Of a stretch of DNA of 64,000 nt, positions 43,362 to 53,370 are shown piece by piece (position 1 is the stretch's first letter; every line of letters starts with the position of its first letter). The translations under genes and the position numbers were made by a program. Source of the stretch: Syntrophaceae bacterium UBA2280 (GTDB lineage Bacteria > Desulfobacterota > Syntrophia > Syntrophales > Smithellaceae); assembly GCA_002347685.1 (NCBI GenBank), contig DDWS01000046.1, positions 126,817-190,816 of the forward strand, written 5' to 3'. The notes beneath the pieces are model-generated. The model was not told where the DNA came from and did not search any database. It worked only from the letters and a program-made list of their open reading frames with translations.

Positions 43362-43488
43362 CAGCTTAAAGAATAGCAAATATCGGATCTTTGCCATCAT
43401 CTCTCACTAAAAAAAGCAATATGCGCTGTCCGTACGCTCAACAGGGGGAACAGACATGCTGCCGTGCCTGATGAATAGGGTCGCAGTT

Positions 43489-44724
43489 TTATTCCACATC
43501 CAGTTTTGAGGGCATGTTGGCTTTTGTTTCTACTGAACCGCTGTCATTTGCGGTTTCAAGGCTAATGCCCATCGTCCTGGCACGCTCCTCCCACTGCTTC
43601 CGGGCCAACACACGCATATCTATGACTGTATCCGTTTCGTCTGCTATTTCCATTCCGATCAATGTTTCCACCAGATCCTCGAGGGTGACCAGACCGGTCG
43701 TTCCTCCATACTCGTCAACAACAATGGCAATATGCTGGCGGTCCTTAAGGAACATTTCCAGCAAAGCGGTCAGCGACACCGACTCGGGAACGACGAGGAT
43801 ATTGCGCTTCAGGGACTGGAGCGTTGCCTCACTTCCTACCTGAGCTTTTTTCGATAACACTTCATCTTTGAGAACAAAGCCGCATATATCGTCAATGTCC
43901 GTCTTGTAAACCGGCAGGCGCGAAAACGGTTTTTCTTCAATGTACTCCAAGCCATCCGCTACCGTCATATCCTCGGGAAGTGCTGAAATGACAGTGCGCG
44001 GTGTCATAATATCCGTCACTTCCATGGATCCGAACCTAAACAGATTTCGGATCATACGGGCCTCGTTATCAAGAATCTGTCCCGTCTGTTCGCCAATACG
44101 GGCCATAGCGATGAACTCATCTCTGCTGAAAACGTGTACGTTTTTCCCGTGCGAAATGAACTTCGTCATTCTCTCGGATACCCATACGATCGGGTAGAGT
44201 ACGACGATCAAACTATTCACAAAAAATGCTGTGGGACCAGCAAGTTTCGACCAGTAGATGGCGCCGATGGTTTTAGGAATAATTTCAGATAGAAAGAGGA
44301 TCATTAACGTCATCACGGCCGAGAACAGCCCAAACCATGCACTTCCAAATACGACGGTAGCCTGCGCCCCGGCGCCAATAGCGCCAACGGTGTGCGCGAT
44401 CGTGTTCAGTGTAAGGATGGCGGCAAGTGATCGATCCACGTTTTCCTGTCTTAGTCGCGTAAGAAGCGCCGCGCGTTTCGGTTGTTTTTCTTTTTGTTCT
44501 TCAATATAGGAAGGTGTTAAACTCAGGAGTACTGATTCCGCTACCGAGCAAAGAAAAGAAAAGACCAGGGCCAACAGGACATAAACGATTAACAACACGA
44601 CGGCTTCGTTCACATTTTCAACGGGGTTGATAAATGGACTGGCCGCATCGACAGACTTTATCAAAACCGTCATCACCATGGCTAAGACAACAAGTGAAAC
44701 CCATTTCAATCTTTTCAATGGCAA
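43489..44724 (-). CDS. CNNM/CorC-type membrane protein (DUF21 plus CBS pair)
   Basis: A 411-residue membrane protein with a leading hydrophobic segment and an N-terminal DUF21 transmembrane domain (SVAESVLLSLTPSYIE to about residue 200). A CBS-domain pair follows (DIMTPRTVISALPED and DEYGGTTGLVTLEDLVE). The usual C-terminal CorC_HlyC domain is missing; the tail is short and acidic. Relatives act in Mg2+/Co2+ efflux or regulation. Older 'hemolysin' names are not supported by function. Confidence 0.85.
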   Translation of the reverse strand: MPLKRLKWVSLVVLAMVMTVLIKSVDAASPFINPVENVNEAVVLLIVYVLLALVFSFLCSVAESVLLSLTPSYIEEQKEKQPKRAALLTRLRQENVDRSLAAILTLNTIAHTVGAIGAGAQATVVFGSAWFGLFSAVMTLMILFLSEIIPKTIGAIYWSKLAGPTAFFVNSLIVVLYPIVWVSERMTKFISHGKNVHVFSRDEFIAMARIGEQTGQILDNEARMIRNLFRFGSMEVTDIMTPRTVISALPEDMTVADGLEYIEEKPFSRLPVYKTDIDDICGFVLKDEVLSKKAQVGSEATLQSLKRNILVVPESVSLTALLEMFLKDRQHIAIVVDEYGGTTGLVTLEDLVETLIGMEIADETDTVIDMRVLARKQWEERARTMGISLETANDSGSVETKANMPSKLDVE

Positions 44725-44938
44725 CCTCTCGGGAATTATGACGACTTTAAACTATATGATTTTCTGGATTCTGACAAGATCCCATTCATTTCGATGCGTC
44801 GCATACACGACTTGAATAACGTTCTACAAAAGCAGCTACTATACGCAACCCGATACATGGCATGTCTCGATACGGTTTTTCGCGACGGTGCCTGCATAAA
44901 GTTTCACGTCCGGCATCCGACGGATTACGCACTTTGCA

Positions 44939-45844
44939 CTACAGCTCACGCTTTTTTCGCCAATCCAGCCACATGATGTAAACAATCATAAAGACGCTAT
45001 AGACCGCCGACGGCAAAGCGGTTTCCCCGGTAAACAGCGTGATAGCCAACCCGCCCGCAATCCCCTGGTTTTTTAAAGTTCCCAAAAGCACCAGGCTGAC
45101 GATATTCTTCCGGGCGACACCCAGCAGGGCGGCCGTTTTCCCTACAACAAATCCCAGAACAAACGTCGCGATGAAAACCACGGTCGCCACCGGCACCAAA
45201 AGCAGCGGCCTGGCAAATATCAGATCACGGTTGACGGCAATCATGGTGTAAACGACAATGAAAAATCCCCAATCCGTCAGCAGGCCGCGAACCGGTTCAA
45301 TCCGCGCCTGAAGCTTGAACACGAGGATAAAACGCGACAGGATCAATGGCAGCATGATCAATAAAACAAGAATTTTGAGCAGATCATAAGGATCCCCTAA
45401 GCCCGACCCTAGCAGCAGTGCCAGCATCAACGGAGTGATGAACAAAGCTCCCAGATAGGCGGCAATCGTGCCGGACAGGGTATAGGACACGTTGCCATCG
45501 AGGATGCCGGTGAAGGGGATCACCGCCACGGCAGGCGGCACTGCGGCAATCAGGACAAACCCGATCCACATATTGGAATTCGAAATGATGAGGGCAGCCC
45601 CGATCAGGATGACGCCCCCCAAAATGACATAGGTCATCACGATGCCCCAAAGCGACGGCATCAGAATCTCCCGGGGATTTCGAAAATAGTTGTTGGGCAC
45701 ATTCATCGTCGCCAGGGTCATGATCATCGCCAGAGCCGGCAGCATCAGCAGTTTTGTCCAGACCGCCGGCTGCGGCAGGATCAGTCCCAGGCCGATGGCC
45801 AGAAGAAAAATAACATTGCGGTTTTTCAGGTGTCGAATCATCAT
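44939..45844 (-). CDS. Bile acid:sodium symporter (BASS)-family transporter
   Basis: A 301-residue membrane protein with nine or ten helices and the family-type segment IAAVPPAVAVIPFTGILDGNVSYTL, containing the helix-break region. LGTLKNQGIAGGLAITLF near the C-terminus corresponds to the second crossover region. ATG at 45844 follows AGGGGGG; a longer frame upstream lacks a ribosome site. Cargo is unknown; many bacterial members carry organic anions or pantoate. Confidence 0.75.
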   Translation of the reverse strand: MMIRHLKNRNVIFLLAIGLGLILPQPAVWTKLLMLPALAMIMTLATMNVPNNYFRNPREILMPSLWGIVMTYVILGGVILIGAALIISNSNMWIGFVLIAAVPPAVAVIPFTGILDGNVSYTLSGTIAAYLGALFITPLMLALLLGSGLGDPYDLLKILVLLIMLPLILSRFILVFKLQARIEPVRGLLTDWGFFIVVYTMIAVNRDLIFARPLLLVPVATVVFIATFVLGFVVGKTAALLGVARKNIVSLVLLGTLKNQGIAGGLAITLFTGETALPSAVYSVFMIVYIMWLDWRKKREL

Positions 45845-45951
45845 CCATGCCCCCCTTGAGCAATCCATGTTGCACCTTAGTCTAAAATCACCAGGCGGGC
45901 AACGGGTTATCCTGTCAGGCCTCCATAATTCTTAAGGTTTTCGGATTGCTC

Positions 45952-45980
45952 TTGACAGGGGCGGATCTCTTCCTTATACT
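45952..45980 (+). promoter_or_regulatory. Strong sigma70-type promoter of the Na/Pi cotransporter gene
   Basis: TTGACA (45952-45957), 17 bases, TATACT (45975-45980), about 40 bases before the ATG at 46023. Confidence 0.78.
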
Positions 45981-46022
45981 CCGCCCAACGCTAAGAAGGG
46001 CTATTCTAATAAAGGCAACAAT

Positions 46023-47633
46023 ATGGAATACTTGAGTGTGATTGTCGGTCTCGTCGGCGGGTTAGGCCTCTTTATTTACGGTATGTACCTTCTGAGCGAT
46101 TCGCTCAAGAAATTGTCCCTCGGACTTCTGAAAAAACTGCTGGAAAAGATCACGTCCAACCGCATCAAGTCGATGTTTGTCGGGCTCGGCGTCACCGCGC
46201 TGATTCAGAGCTCGAGTGCCACCTCCGTCATCCTGATCGGCTTTCTCAACGCGGGTCTTCTTCCGCTGGCGGCCGCTATCGCCATCATGATCGGCGCCAA
46301 TGTAGGAACAACGATCACGGCCCAGCTGATTGCCTTTAAGCTGACGGCAATTGCCCCGGTTTTTGTATTTTCCGGTGCCATTTACTTTTTCTTCGCAAAA
46401 AAGCAAAAGGAGAAAAACAAAGGACTCGTTGTTCTCGGTTTCGGCATGCTGTTTCTGGGACTGGCAATGATGAGCATGGCGGTTGCCCCGCTTGCAGGCA
46501 ATGAAACAACCCGAAATGCGATTCTCGCCTTCGGCAAATATCCGCTGCTCGGCGTGCTGACGGGATTGCTCGTCACCGTCATTTTTCAGAGTTCCAGCAC
46601 GACCACTGGTATGATCATCGCCTTTGCCTCAGCGGGACTTATGGATCTTCCCACATCCATTTATCTGATCTTCGGAACGAACATCGGCACCTGCATCACC
46701 GGCATTCTCGCCAGCATCGGGGGCAACCTGTCGAGCAAAAGACTCGCCTGGGGGAACACCATCTTCAATATAGCCGGAACCTTGATCGCCGTTGCAATGG
46801 TTCCAATCTACTTAAAATATATTCCCATGGCCTCCGCTGATGTCGCCCGTCAGGTCGCCAACACGCATACCCTTTTCAACGTGTTCAACACAATCGTTTT
46901 CCTTCCGGTTGTGTCTCTCTTCGTTTTACTGATGCATAAAATCATACCGGGAGAAGACTACGTCAGAAAAGGCATTAAGTACCTGGACAAGAACCTGCTG
47001 ACCCTCCCGCATCTGGCCATCCGCGCGGTCATCGATGAAATGGTGGTGATGCTCGATACCTGCGCCGAAATGCTCAATAAGGCGAGAAAATGCACCGTCG
47101 CGTACGACCACAAGCTTCGCAATGAAATCGCCATCGACGAAGAATCCGTCGACGAAATGCAAAAAGAAATCACAGAATATCTTGTGGAAATCACGCAAAA
47201 TGCACTCCAGGAAAAACATTCCCGGTTGATCCCCGCCCTGCTTCACAGCGTCAACGATCTGGAAAAAGTCGGCGACTATTGCGAGGCCATCGTGCTTTTG
47301 TCGCAGCGGGCGTATGAAAACGATCTGAAATTCTCCGATGATGCGGATCGGGAACTCATCAAGCTGTTTGATAAAACGGAAGCCATTATGAGGCAAACCC
47401 GAAAGGCCATGCAGAAAAACGATGAGAGAGCCGCGGCGATCACGCTCACTATCGAGGCCGAAATCGACGAACTGATCTCCCAGTATAAACTCAACCACAT
47501 CAAACGTCTGGAAAACTCCGTCTGCATCAGCAACGCAGGTCTGGTATTCAACGACATTCTGACGGATATCGAAAGACTCAACAATCATCTTTGCAACATC
47601 ACCAAGGGCATCCTGCATCTGGGCAAAAGATAG
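46023..47633 (+). CDS. Na+/phosphate cotransporter family protein with PhoU-like domain
   Basis: A 536-residue NptA/YjbB-type protein. The two inverted repeats carry the substrate motifs QSSSATS (about residue 61) and QSSSTTT (about 193), each followed by a GANVGTT- or GTNIGTC-type segment. A C-terminal four-helix PhoU-like region (from about 350) is rich in charged heptads. Homologues export or import phosphate coupled to sodium. The gene appears to be transcribed alone. Confidence 0.9.
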   Translation: MEYLSVIVGLVGGLGLFIYGMYLLSDSLKKLSLGLLKKLLEKITSNRIKSMFVGLGVTALIQSSSATSVILIGFLNAGLLPLAAAIAIMIGANVGTTITAQLIAFKLTAIAPVFVFSGAIYFFFAKKQKEKNKGLVVLGFGMLFLGLAMMSMAVAPLAGNETTRNAILAFGKYPLLGVLTGLLVTVIFQSSSTTTGMIIAFASAGLMDLPTSIYLIFGTNIGTCITGILASIGGNLSSKRLAWGNTIFNIAGTLIAVAMVPIYLKYIPMASADVARQVANTHTLFNVFNTIVFLPVVSLFVLLMHKIIPGEDYVRKGIKYLDKNLLTLPHLAIRAVIDEMVVMLDTCAEMLNKARKCTVAYDHKLRNEIAIDEESVDEMQKEITEYLVEITQNALQEKHSRLIPALLHSVNDLEKVGDYCEAIVLLSQRAYENDLKFSDDADRELIKLFDKTEAIMRQTRKAMQKNDERAAAITLTIEAEIDELISQYKLNHIKRLENSVCISNAGLVFNDILTDIERLNNHLCNITKGILHLGKR

Positions 47634-47750
47634 AACGTCCTTCCAGCCGCCGCATTGCCGGGAAATAACGGGCGTCCTTTTTCAGGGCATCGGAAAGAAA
47701 GATGTGCTAGGGTGTTTTGAATTCTCTGAAAAGAAGGTATCTTCTGATCC

Positions 47751-48950
47751 ATGACCAGCTATCTGCTCATTATTTTCTGCCTCATGGTCCTCATGGCCTA
47801 TATCTTTGATATTACGGCCAAGCACACCCGGATCCCCGGAGTGATTTTGCTGATTCTCAGCGGTATGGTCATGAACTACCTGGCTTTTGTCTTTGGCATC
47901 CGGATTCCAAACCTTTCGGTCCTTCTTCCCTTGATGGGAACGCTGGGCCTGATTCTCATTGTGCTTGAAAGCAGCATGGAATTGTCTATCTCCGCCGACA
48001 AACGTCGTCTCATCCTCAGCGCCATTGGTTCCGCTTTCTTGCTGTTGACCGTTTTTACAGGCGTTGTCACCTGGATCTGTGTTTATCATTTTCAACTGGA
48101 CGTGAAAAGCTCCCTGATCAGCATCCTGCCGCTGGCCATCATCGGCAGCACGGTGGCCATCTCCGCGGCGGTCCACCTTAGCGAAACCGACAGGGAATTC
48201 ATTGCCTATGAAAGTTCCTTATCCTGCATATTCGGCATTTTGATCTTTGATTTCATATTACTCGGCAACGGAGCGCTCGGGATCGGCATTGCGGGTTTCG
48301 CAGGCGAGCTTTTCATCACCATCGTCGGCGCCGTTGTGATTTCAACCGGGTTGGCCATCGTGCTTCACAAAATCACTCACCAGGTCAAATATATCGTGAT
48401 CATGACGGTAATCGTTTTGGTCTATGCGGTGGCGAAACTCATCCACCTGCCATCGCTTCTGGTGGTTTTGATTTTCGGCCTTGTGATGAACAATACGCAT
48501 TTCTTCAAAACCGAATGGTCTGAAAAGATCGTCAACTTTCAGGCTTTCGCAATGGAGCTGATTTCCTTTCGCGGGATTACCGGGGAATTGTCCTTTGTCG
48601 TTCGCTCCTTTTTCTTCATCCTGTTCGGCTACTATACGAACCTTTCCGACCTGATGAATCTTACAAACTTAAGCCTGTCGGCTCTGATCGTTCTTTGCAT
48701 TCTGCTGATCCGGGGACTTTTCCTGCTTGCCTTGCGTCAACCGCTCATTCCTCTGTTGTTCTTCGCCCCTCGCGGACTGATCACCATTTTGCTGTTTTTG
48801 AGCATACCCGATCATCTGATGCTTCCCTTCATGAATGAGGGCGTCGTCACCCAGGTCATTTTTCTCTCGATCCTTGTGATGATGCTGGGAAACATTTTCT
48901 TTGGAAAACGTCATCTGCAGACACAAAACGGATCTTCCCAGAACACTTGA
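47751..48950 (+). CDS. Cation:proton antiporter, CPA superfamily
   Basis: A 399-residue membrane protein with about 11-12 helices; LILVLESSMELS near residue 70 and IGSTVAISAAV near 130 correspond to the CPA core. The equivalent of the acidic ion-binding pair is not clear in SLSCIFGILIFDFILLG (one Asp visible). It differs strongly from the fluoride-regulated antiporter at 32.8 kb. No riboswitch was seen upstream. Confidence 0.8.
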   Translation: MTSYLLIIFCLMVLMAYIFDITAKHTRIPGVILLILSGMVMNYLAFVFGIRIPNLSVLLPLMGTLGLILIVLESSMELSISADKRRLILSAIGSAFLLLTVFTGVVTWICVYHFQLDVKSSLISILPLAIIGSTVAISAAVHLSETDREFIAYESSLSCIFGILIFDFILLGNGALGIGIAGFAGELFITIVGAVVISTGLAIVLHKITHQVKYIVIMTVIVLVYAVAKLIHLPSLLVVLIFGLVMNNTHFFKTEWSEKIVNFQAFAMELISFRGITGELSFVVRSFFFILFGYYTNLSDLMNLTNLSLSALIVLCILLIRGLFLLALRQPLIPLLFFAPRGLITILLFLSIPDHLMLPFMNEGVVTQVIFLSILVMMLGNIFFGKRHLQTQNGSSQNT

Positions 48951-49070
48951 TGTATTTATCTTTGCCGGTCCGTGAGGCATACAGCCTGGCCTCTGATTAA
49001 GCAACTTCAATGTTGACGAAAGCGATAAAACACGGCATAGTCGCCGCATCTTCATCTCAGAGGTTGATGT

Positions 49071-52000
49071 ATGCTGCACATTGTCGGAATAGACATTGGT
49101 TCTGTCGCGCTTTCGGTTGTGATCACGGACGATTGCGGTTCTCTTATCAGCGCATCCTATCAGTTTCACAGGGGCGCCATCCCCGAAACACTGCGCGCAA
49201 TCCTGAAAAATATTGACATCGGGGAAATCGGCGGTCTGGCCATGACAAGCTCCGGACCTGAGCTATTCTCGGACATCCTCCGTTTCGACACGCAGATCGC
49301 CATGATCGCGGCGGTGAAAAAACATCATCAGGATGTCGGCAGCATTCTGTTTGTCGGAGGAGAAAATTTCGGCCTGATCACATTCAACGAACAGGGAGAC
49401 TATGAAAAATTCCGTTCTAACTCGTCTTGCGCTGCGGGCACCGGAAGTTTTCTGGATCAGCAGGCCAAGCGGCTCAATCTCAAATGCATCGAAACTCTCA
49501 GCACCGTTGCCTTTTGCAACCAAAGCGCAACGCCAAAGATCGCCACGCGCTGCGCCGTATTCGCCAAAACCGACCTGATTCACGCCCAGCAGGAAGGCTA
49601 TTCGGTAGGCCAGATCAGCGACGGTCTTTGCGAAGGATTAGCCAGAAACGTCATCGACACCCTCGTCCCCGATTCGAGCATTCGCACACCGCTGATTCTC
49701 GCAGGCGGCGTTTCCATGAATGCCGCGGTTGTCAAGCACTTTACCCAACTGCTGCAGACACAACCCGTGATCGGCGAACACAGCCATCTCTATGGTGCAA
49801 TCGGCGCTGCCCTGCTTTACCTGGAGGAAGCAAAACCAGCGCATCTTGACAAAAAGAGCTGGAATGACCTTTTCGTAGCGGAGAAGAAGGAGACAACTTA
49901 CGGCTATCCGCCCCTTACGCTGACGCTCTCGCACTATCCTGAATTCACCACTGAATCCAGCCAGCTTTTCAACCCCGCAAACGGGCATGCCGCCGTGGAA
50001 GTTGACATCTACCAGCCCCTTTTACCGATCCAAAACGTGTATCTGGGCATCGACATCGGGTCGACCAGCACCAAGGCTGTTTTGATTAACAACCGCAATG
50101 AAGTGATCGCCGGCCTTTACACGCAGACCGCAGGCCAACCGGTTAAAGCCGTTCAGGCGCTCTTTGAGACCATCGATCACATCGGACGGCTGCAGGCCTG
50201 TGAATTTGTTTTTGACGGTGTCGGCGCCACCGGTTCCGGCCGGAAATTTATCGGCCGCATTATTAACGCTGATCTGATTATCGATGAAATCACCGCTCAC
50301 GCCCGCGCCGCCTATGAGCTCAACCATGAGGTCGACACCATCATCGAAATCGGCGGTCAGGACGCCAAATTCACCACGCTGAAAAACGGCATGGTCACTT
50401 CCTCCATCATGAACAACGTCTGTGCCGCCGGCACCGGCAGTTTCATTGAGGAACAGGCTGTCAAACTCGGTGTCTCGCTTGGCGAATATGCCGGACGCGC
50501 CCTGAACACCCCTGCCCCCGTTTCCAGCGACCGCTGCACCGTTTTTATGGAACGCGACATCAACAATTACCTGACAGAGGGGTACACCGTTGATGAAGTG
50601 CTGGCAAGTGTTTTGCATTCCGTGTGTGAAAACTATCTGGCCAAGGTCGCCGTCGAAGCAGGCATCGGGCAAAGCGTCTGTTTTCAGGGTGCCACCGCAC
50701 GCAACCAGGCGCTGGTGGCCGCCTTCGAACACCGTCTGAAAAAACCGATTTTTGTTTCCAAATTCTGCCACCTCACCGGCGCGCTTGGCAGCGCGCTCAT
50801 TCTGGCCGAGACCGCCGTCAGAAATTCCACCTTCCGCGGTCTTTCACTTTACCGCGAGACAATTCCCGTCGAAAACGAAATTTGCGAACTGTGTCACAAT
50901 AACTGCAAGATCAATAAAGTCACCGTCCAGGATGATACCGTGGCCTTCGGTTTTCTCTGCGGGCGCGACTACGATACCAAGCATTACGTCGGCAAAACCA
51001 AAAAACAATACGACCTGATCAAAGAACGAAGCTTCGCATTCCCTGTGGAAAAAAAGCAGAAACCTATCAGGAACAAGGTGAAGATCGGAATCCCCAACGC
51101 CCTTTATCTGACCGAAGAGATGCCCCTGTGGAAACATTTTTTCGCCACACTCGGCGTGGAAACGATCTCATCGGAAGGAATGAAAAATGCGATCAAGGCC
51201 GGCAAGAAGCTCTCCGGGGCGGAATTCTGCGCACCGATGAGCGCCTTCTTCGGTCATGTTCAGTATCTGGTGGATAAGTGCGATTATATTTTTCTGCCAA
51301 TTTACCTGGAAGCCGCAAAGAATAAAGACGAAGAATTCCGCTACTACTGCTATTATACGCAGTTTGCGTCCACTCTCGCGGCGGGCATCAAAAGCCTGCG
51401 TGCAAAAAACAGAACCGTCATGCCGGTCATCGACCATTCCTCCTTTCAGTCGCGCATTGAGCTTTTTTCCATCTTGAAAACGATTCTGGGCACCGGCTAC
51501 TGGGAAATATACAACGCGTACGAAGCGGCTCTTTCGTATTACAACGAAGGCCGCGGAAATCTTCAAAATGTCTATGAGAGAGAAAAACCCGCAGACGGTG
51601 AAATCAGTGTGGCACTTCTGGGCCGACCCTACTCCATCATGCAAAAGTCCATGAATAAGGGCATCCCGGATATCTTCAGCGCGCTTTCCGTCAAAACGTT
51701 TTATCAGGACATGCTGCCGGCCGATGCGGAGGATTTGTCGGAAATCACACCGCTGCTCAAGCGAATGCACTGGAACTATGCTGCAAGGATCCTGAAGTCT
51801 GCGCTTCACGTTGCCCGCACCCCCGGACTTTACCCGGTCTACGTCACCACGTTCAAATGCAGCCCCGATTCCTTCACACTGGATTATTTCAAGCGCATCA
51901 TGGACAAATACGGAAAACCCTATCTGATCCTGGAACTCGATGAACATGACTCCAATGTCGGCTATGAAACCCGTATCGAGGCGGCTATCCGATCCTTTCA

Positions 52001-53315
52001 TAATCACCATCTCAATAAAAATCTCCGACAGGCCTCAACCCGCGTTTTGCCGATCAATTCAGAAAGTACCGGTAAAATCAAAGGCAAAACCCTGCTCCTT
52101 CCCTGCTTTGATCCCATCAATTCCAAGCTTCTGGAAGCGGTGTTCATCAAAGAAGGCATCGACGCGCGAATGGTCCCCCTCACGGAAAAGATTATTCAGC
52201 GCGGTCTGCGCACCAATACCGGCCAGTGCCTGCCTGTAAACCTGATGGCGCAAAGCTATATGGATTATATCGAAGAAAACCTTCTGGACCCTTCCCAGAC
52301 CGTAGGCTGGTGTTTTGACAGCCATGTTGCCTGTAACATCCGCCTGTATCCGCAATTCATGAAAGGCATCATGGAAGCGGCAGGACACGGCATGGAAAAG
52401 GTCGACATGTATGTCGGCAGTCTATCGCTTTCCGACATCTCCATACAGGCCTCCATTGAGGCATACTTCGCGCACATGCTCGGAGGCATGTTGCGTAAAA
52501 TCGGCTGCAAGATTCGCCCCTATGAAAAAGAAAAAGGCATGACGGATAAGCTGATTACCCAGTCTGTAAACATCCTCTATAATACCCTGCTGGGCGGCAG
52601 AAACAAGGATGACGATCTGACCCGTGTGATCAACCTGTTCAAACATATCGAGACTACCTCGGGACACCGCCCGAAAGTCGCCATTTTCGGCGATATGTAT
52701 GCCCGTGACAATGATGTGTTTAATCAGGATTTGATCCACTGCATTGAGGAATACGGAGGAGAAGTCATTACCACCCCGTTTAATGAATTCGCCAAACTCA
52801 TCGCCGGCCCCTACATGCGCCGCTGGTTTCTGGAAGGCGAATTCATGGACGTCCTGTTTACCAAAACGATCATCACACTCGTCAGCCAGCTGGAGAAAAG
52901 CTATTATAAAATATTCAATGAACTTCTTGAGGAACCGGCGCCGGATGGCAACATGGATTATAAAATTTTATATGATCATTTTGATCTTACAGCGCAGCAT
53001 TTTGGCGAATCGGCCGACAATCTGCTTAAAATTAACGCACTGATGCAGAAACACCCCGACATATCGCTCTTTGTGCAGACCAATCCCGCTTTCTGCTGCG
53101 CGGGTCTGGTCACCGAAGCCATGGCCGCCCGCATTGAAGAATACACAGGCGTTCCCGTCGTCACCCTCAATTACGACGGCACGGGAAAAAACATCAATTC
53201 CAGAATCAGTCCGTATATTCGATTTCCGCGAAACAAGAAAGGAAGTGCCAACGGATATCCGCCAGACAACGCGACTTCTGTCAACGGCAGGGGCACCGTA
53301 CTGCAAAGGAAATGA
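49071..53315 (+). CDS. Large 2-hydroxyacyl-CoA dehydratase activase-like protein (BadF/BadG/BcrA/BcrD plus DUF2229)
   Basis: A 1414-residue protein with two tandem ASKHA ATPase modules of the HgdC type: GIDIGSVALS at 5-14 and GIDIGSTSTKAV near 326. Each contains the CAAGTGSF motif whose Cys helps bind a [4Fe-4S] cluster between subunits. DUF2229- and HgdB-like segments follow with many cysteines. Small HgdC proteins inject one electron, using ATP, into 2-hydroxyacyl-CoA dehydratases or benzoyl-CoA reductases. The giant fused version occurs in many anaerobes and its substrate is not established. No dehydratase or reductase subunits are adjacent. It stands alone with short flanking gaps. Confidence 0.87.
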   Translation: MLHIVGIDIGSVALSVVITDDCGSLISASYQFHRGAIPETLRAILKNIDIGEIGGLAMTSSGPELFSDILRFDTQIAMIAAVKKHHQDVGSILFVGGENFGLITFNEQGDYEKFRSNSSCAAGTGSFLDQQAKRLNLKCIETLSTVAFCNQSATPKIATRCAVFAKTDLIHAQQEGYSVGQISDGLCEGLARNVIDTLVPDSSIRTPLILAGGVSMNAAVVKHFTQLLQTQPVIGEHSHLYGAIGAALLYLEEAKPAHLDKKSWNDLFVAEKKETTYGYPPLTLTLSHYPEFTTESSQLFNPANGHAAVEVDIYQPLLPIQNVYLGIDIGSTSTKAVLINNRNEVIAGLYTQTAGQPVKAVQALFETIDHIGRLQACEFVFDGVGATGSGRKFIGRIINADLIIDEITAHARAAYELNHEVDTIIEIGGQDAKFTTLKNGMVTSSIMNNVCAAGTGSFIEEQAVKLGVSLGEYAGRALNTPAPVSSDRCTVFMERDINNYLTEGYTVDEVLASVLHSVCENYLAKVAVEAGIGQSVCFQGATARNQALVAAFEHRLKKPIFVSKFCHLTGALGSALILAETAVRNSTFRGLSLYRETIPVENEICELCHNNCKINKVTVQDDTVAFGFLCGRDYDTKHYVGKTKKQYDLIKERSFAFPVEKKQKPIRNKVKIGIPNALYLTEEMPLWKHFFATLGVETISSEGMKNAIKAGKKLSGAEFCAPMSAFFGHVQYLVDKCDYIFLPIYLEAAKNKDEEFRYYCYYTQFASTLAAGIKSLRAKNRTVMPVIDHSSFQSRIELFSILKTILGTGYWEIYNAYEAALSYYNEGRGNLQNVYEREKPADGEISVALLGRPYSIMQKSMNKGIPDIFSALSVKTFYQDMLPADAEDLSEITPLLKRMHWNYAARILKSALHVARTPGLYPVYVTTFKCSPDSFTLDYFKRIMDKYGKPYLILELDEHDSNVGYETRIEAAIRSFHNHHLNKNLRQASTRVLPINSESTGKIKGKTLLLPCFDPINSKLLEAVFIKEGIDARMVPLTEKIIQRGLRTNTGQCLPVNLMAQSYMDYIEENLLDPSQTVGWCFDSHVACNIRLYPQFMKGIMEAAGHGMEKVDMYVGSLSLSDISIQASIEAYFAHMLGGMLRKIGCKIRPYEKEKGMTDKLITQSVNILYNTLLGGRNKDDDLTRVINLFKHIETTSGHRPKVAIFGDMYARDNDVFNQDLIHCIEEYGGEVITTPFNEFAKLIAGPYMRRWFLEGEFMDVLFTKTIITLVSQLEKSYYKIFNELLEEPAPDGNMDYKILYDHFDLTAQHFGESADNLLKINALMQKHPDISLFVQTNPAFCCAGLVTEAMAARIEEYTGVPVVTLNYDGTGKNINSRISPYIRFPRNKKGSANGYPPDNATSVNGRGTVLQRK

Positions 53316-53370
53316 TGGATGTGTAAAGGTTCATGCCGGGCGCAAAGCGTTGCGCTTTTGTTTTTATATT

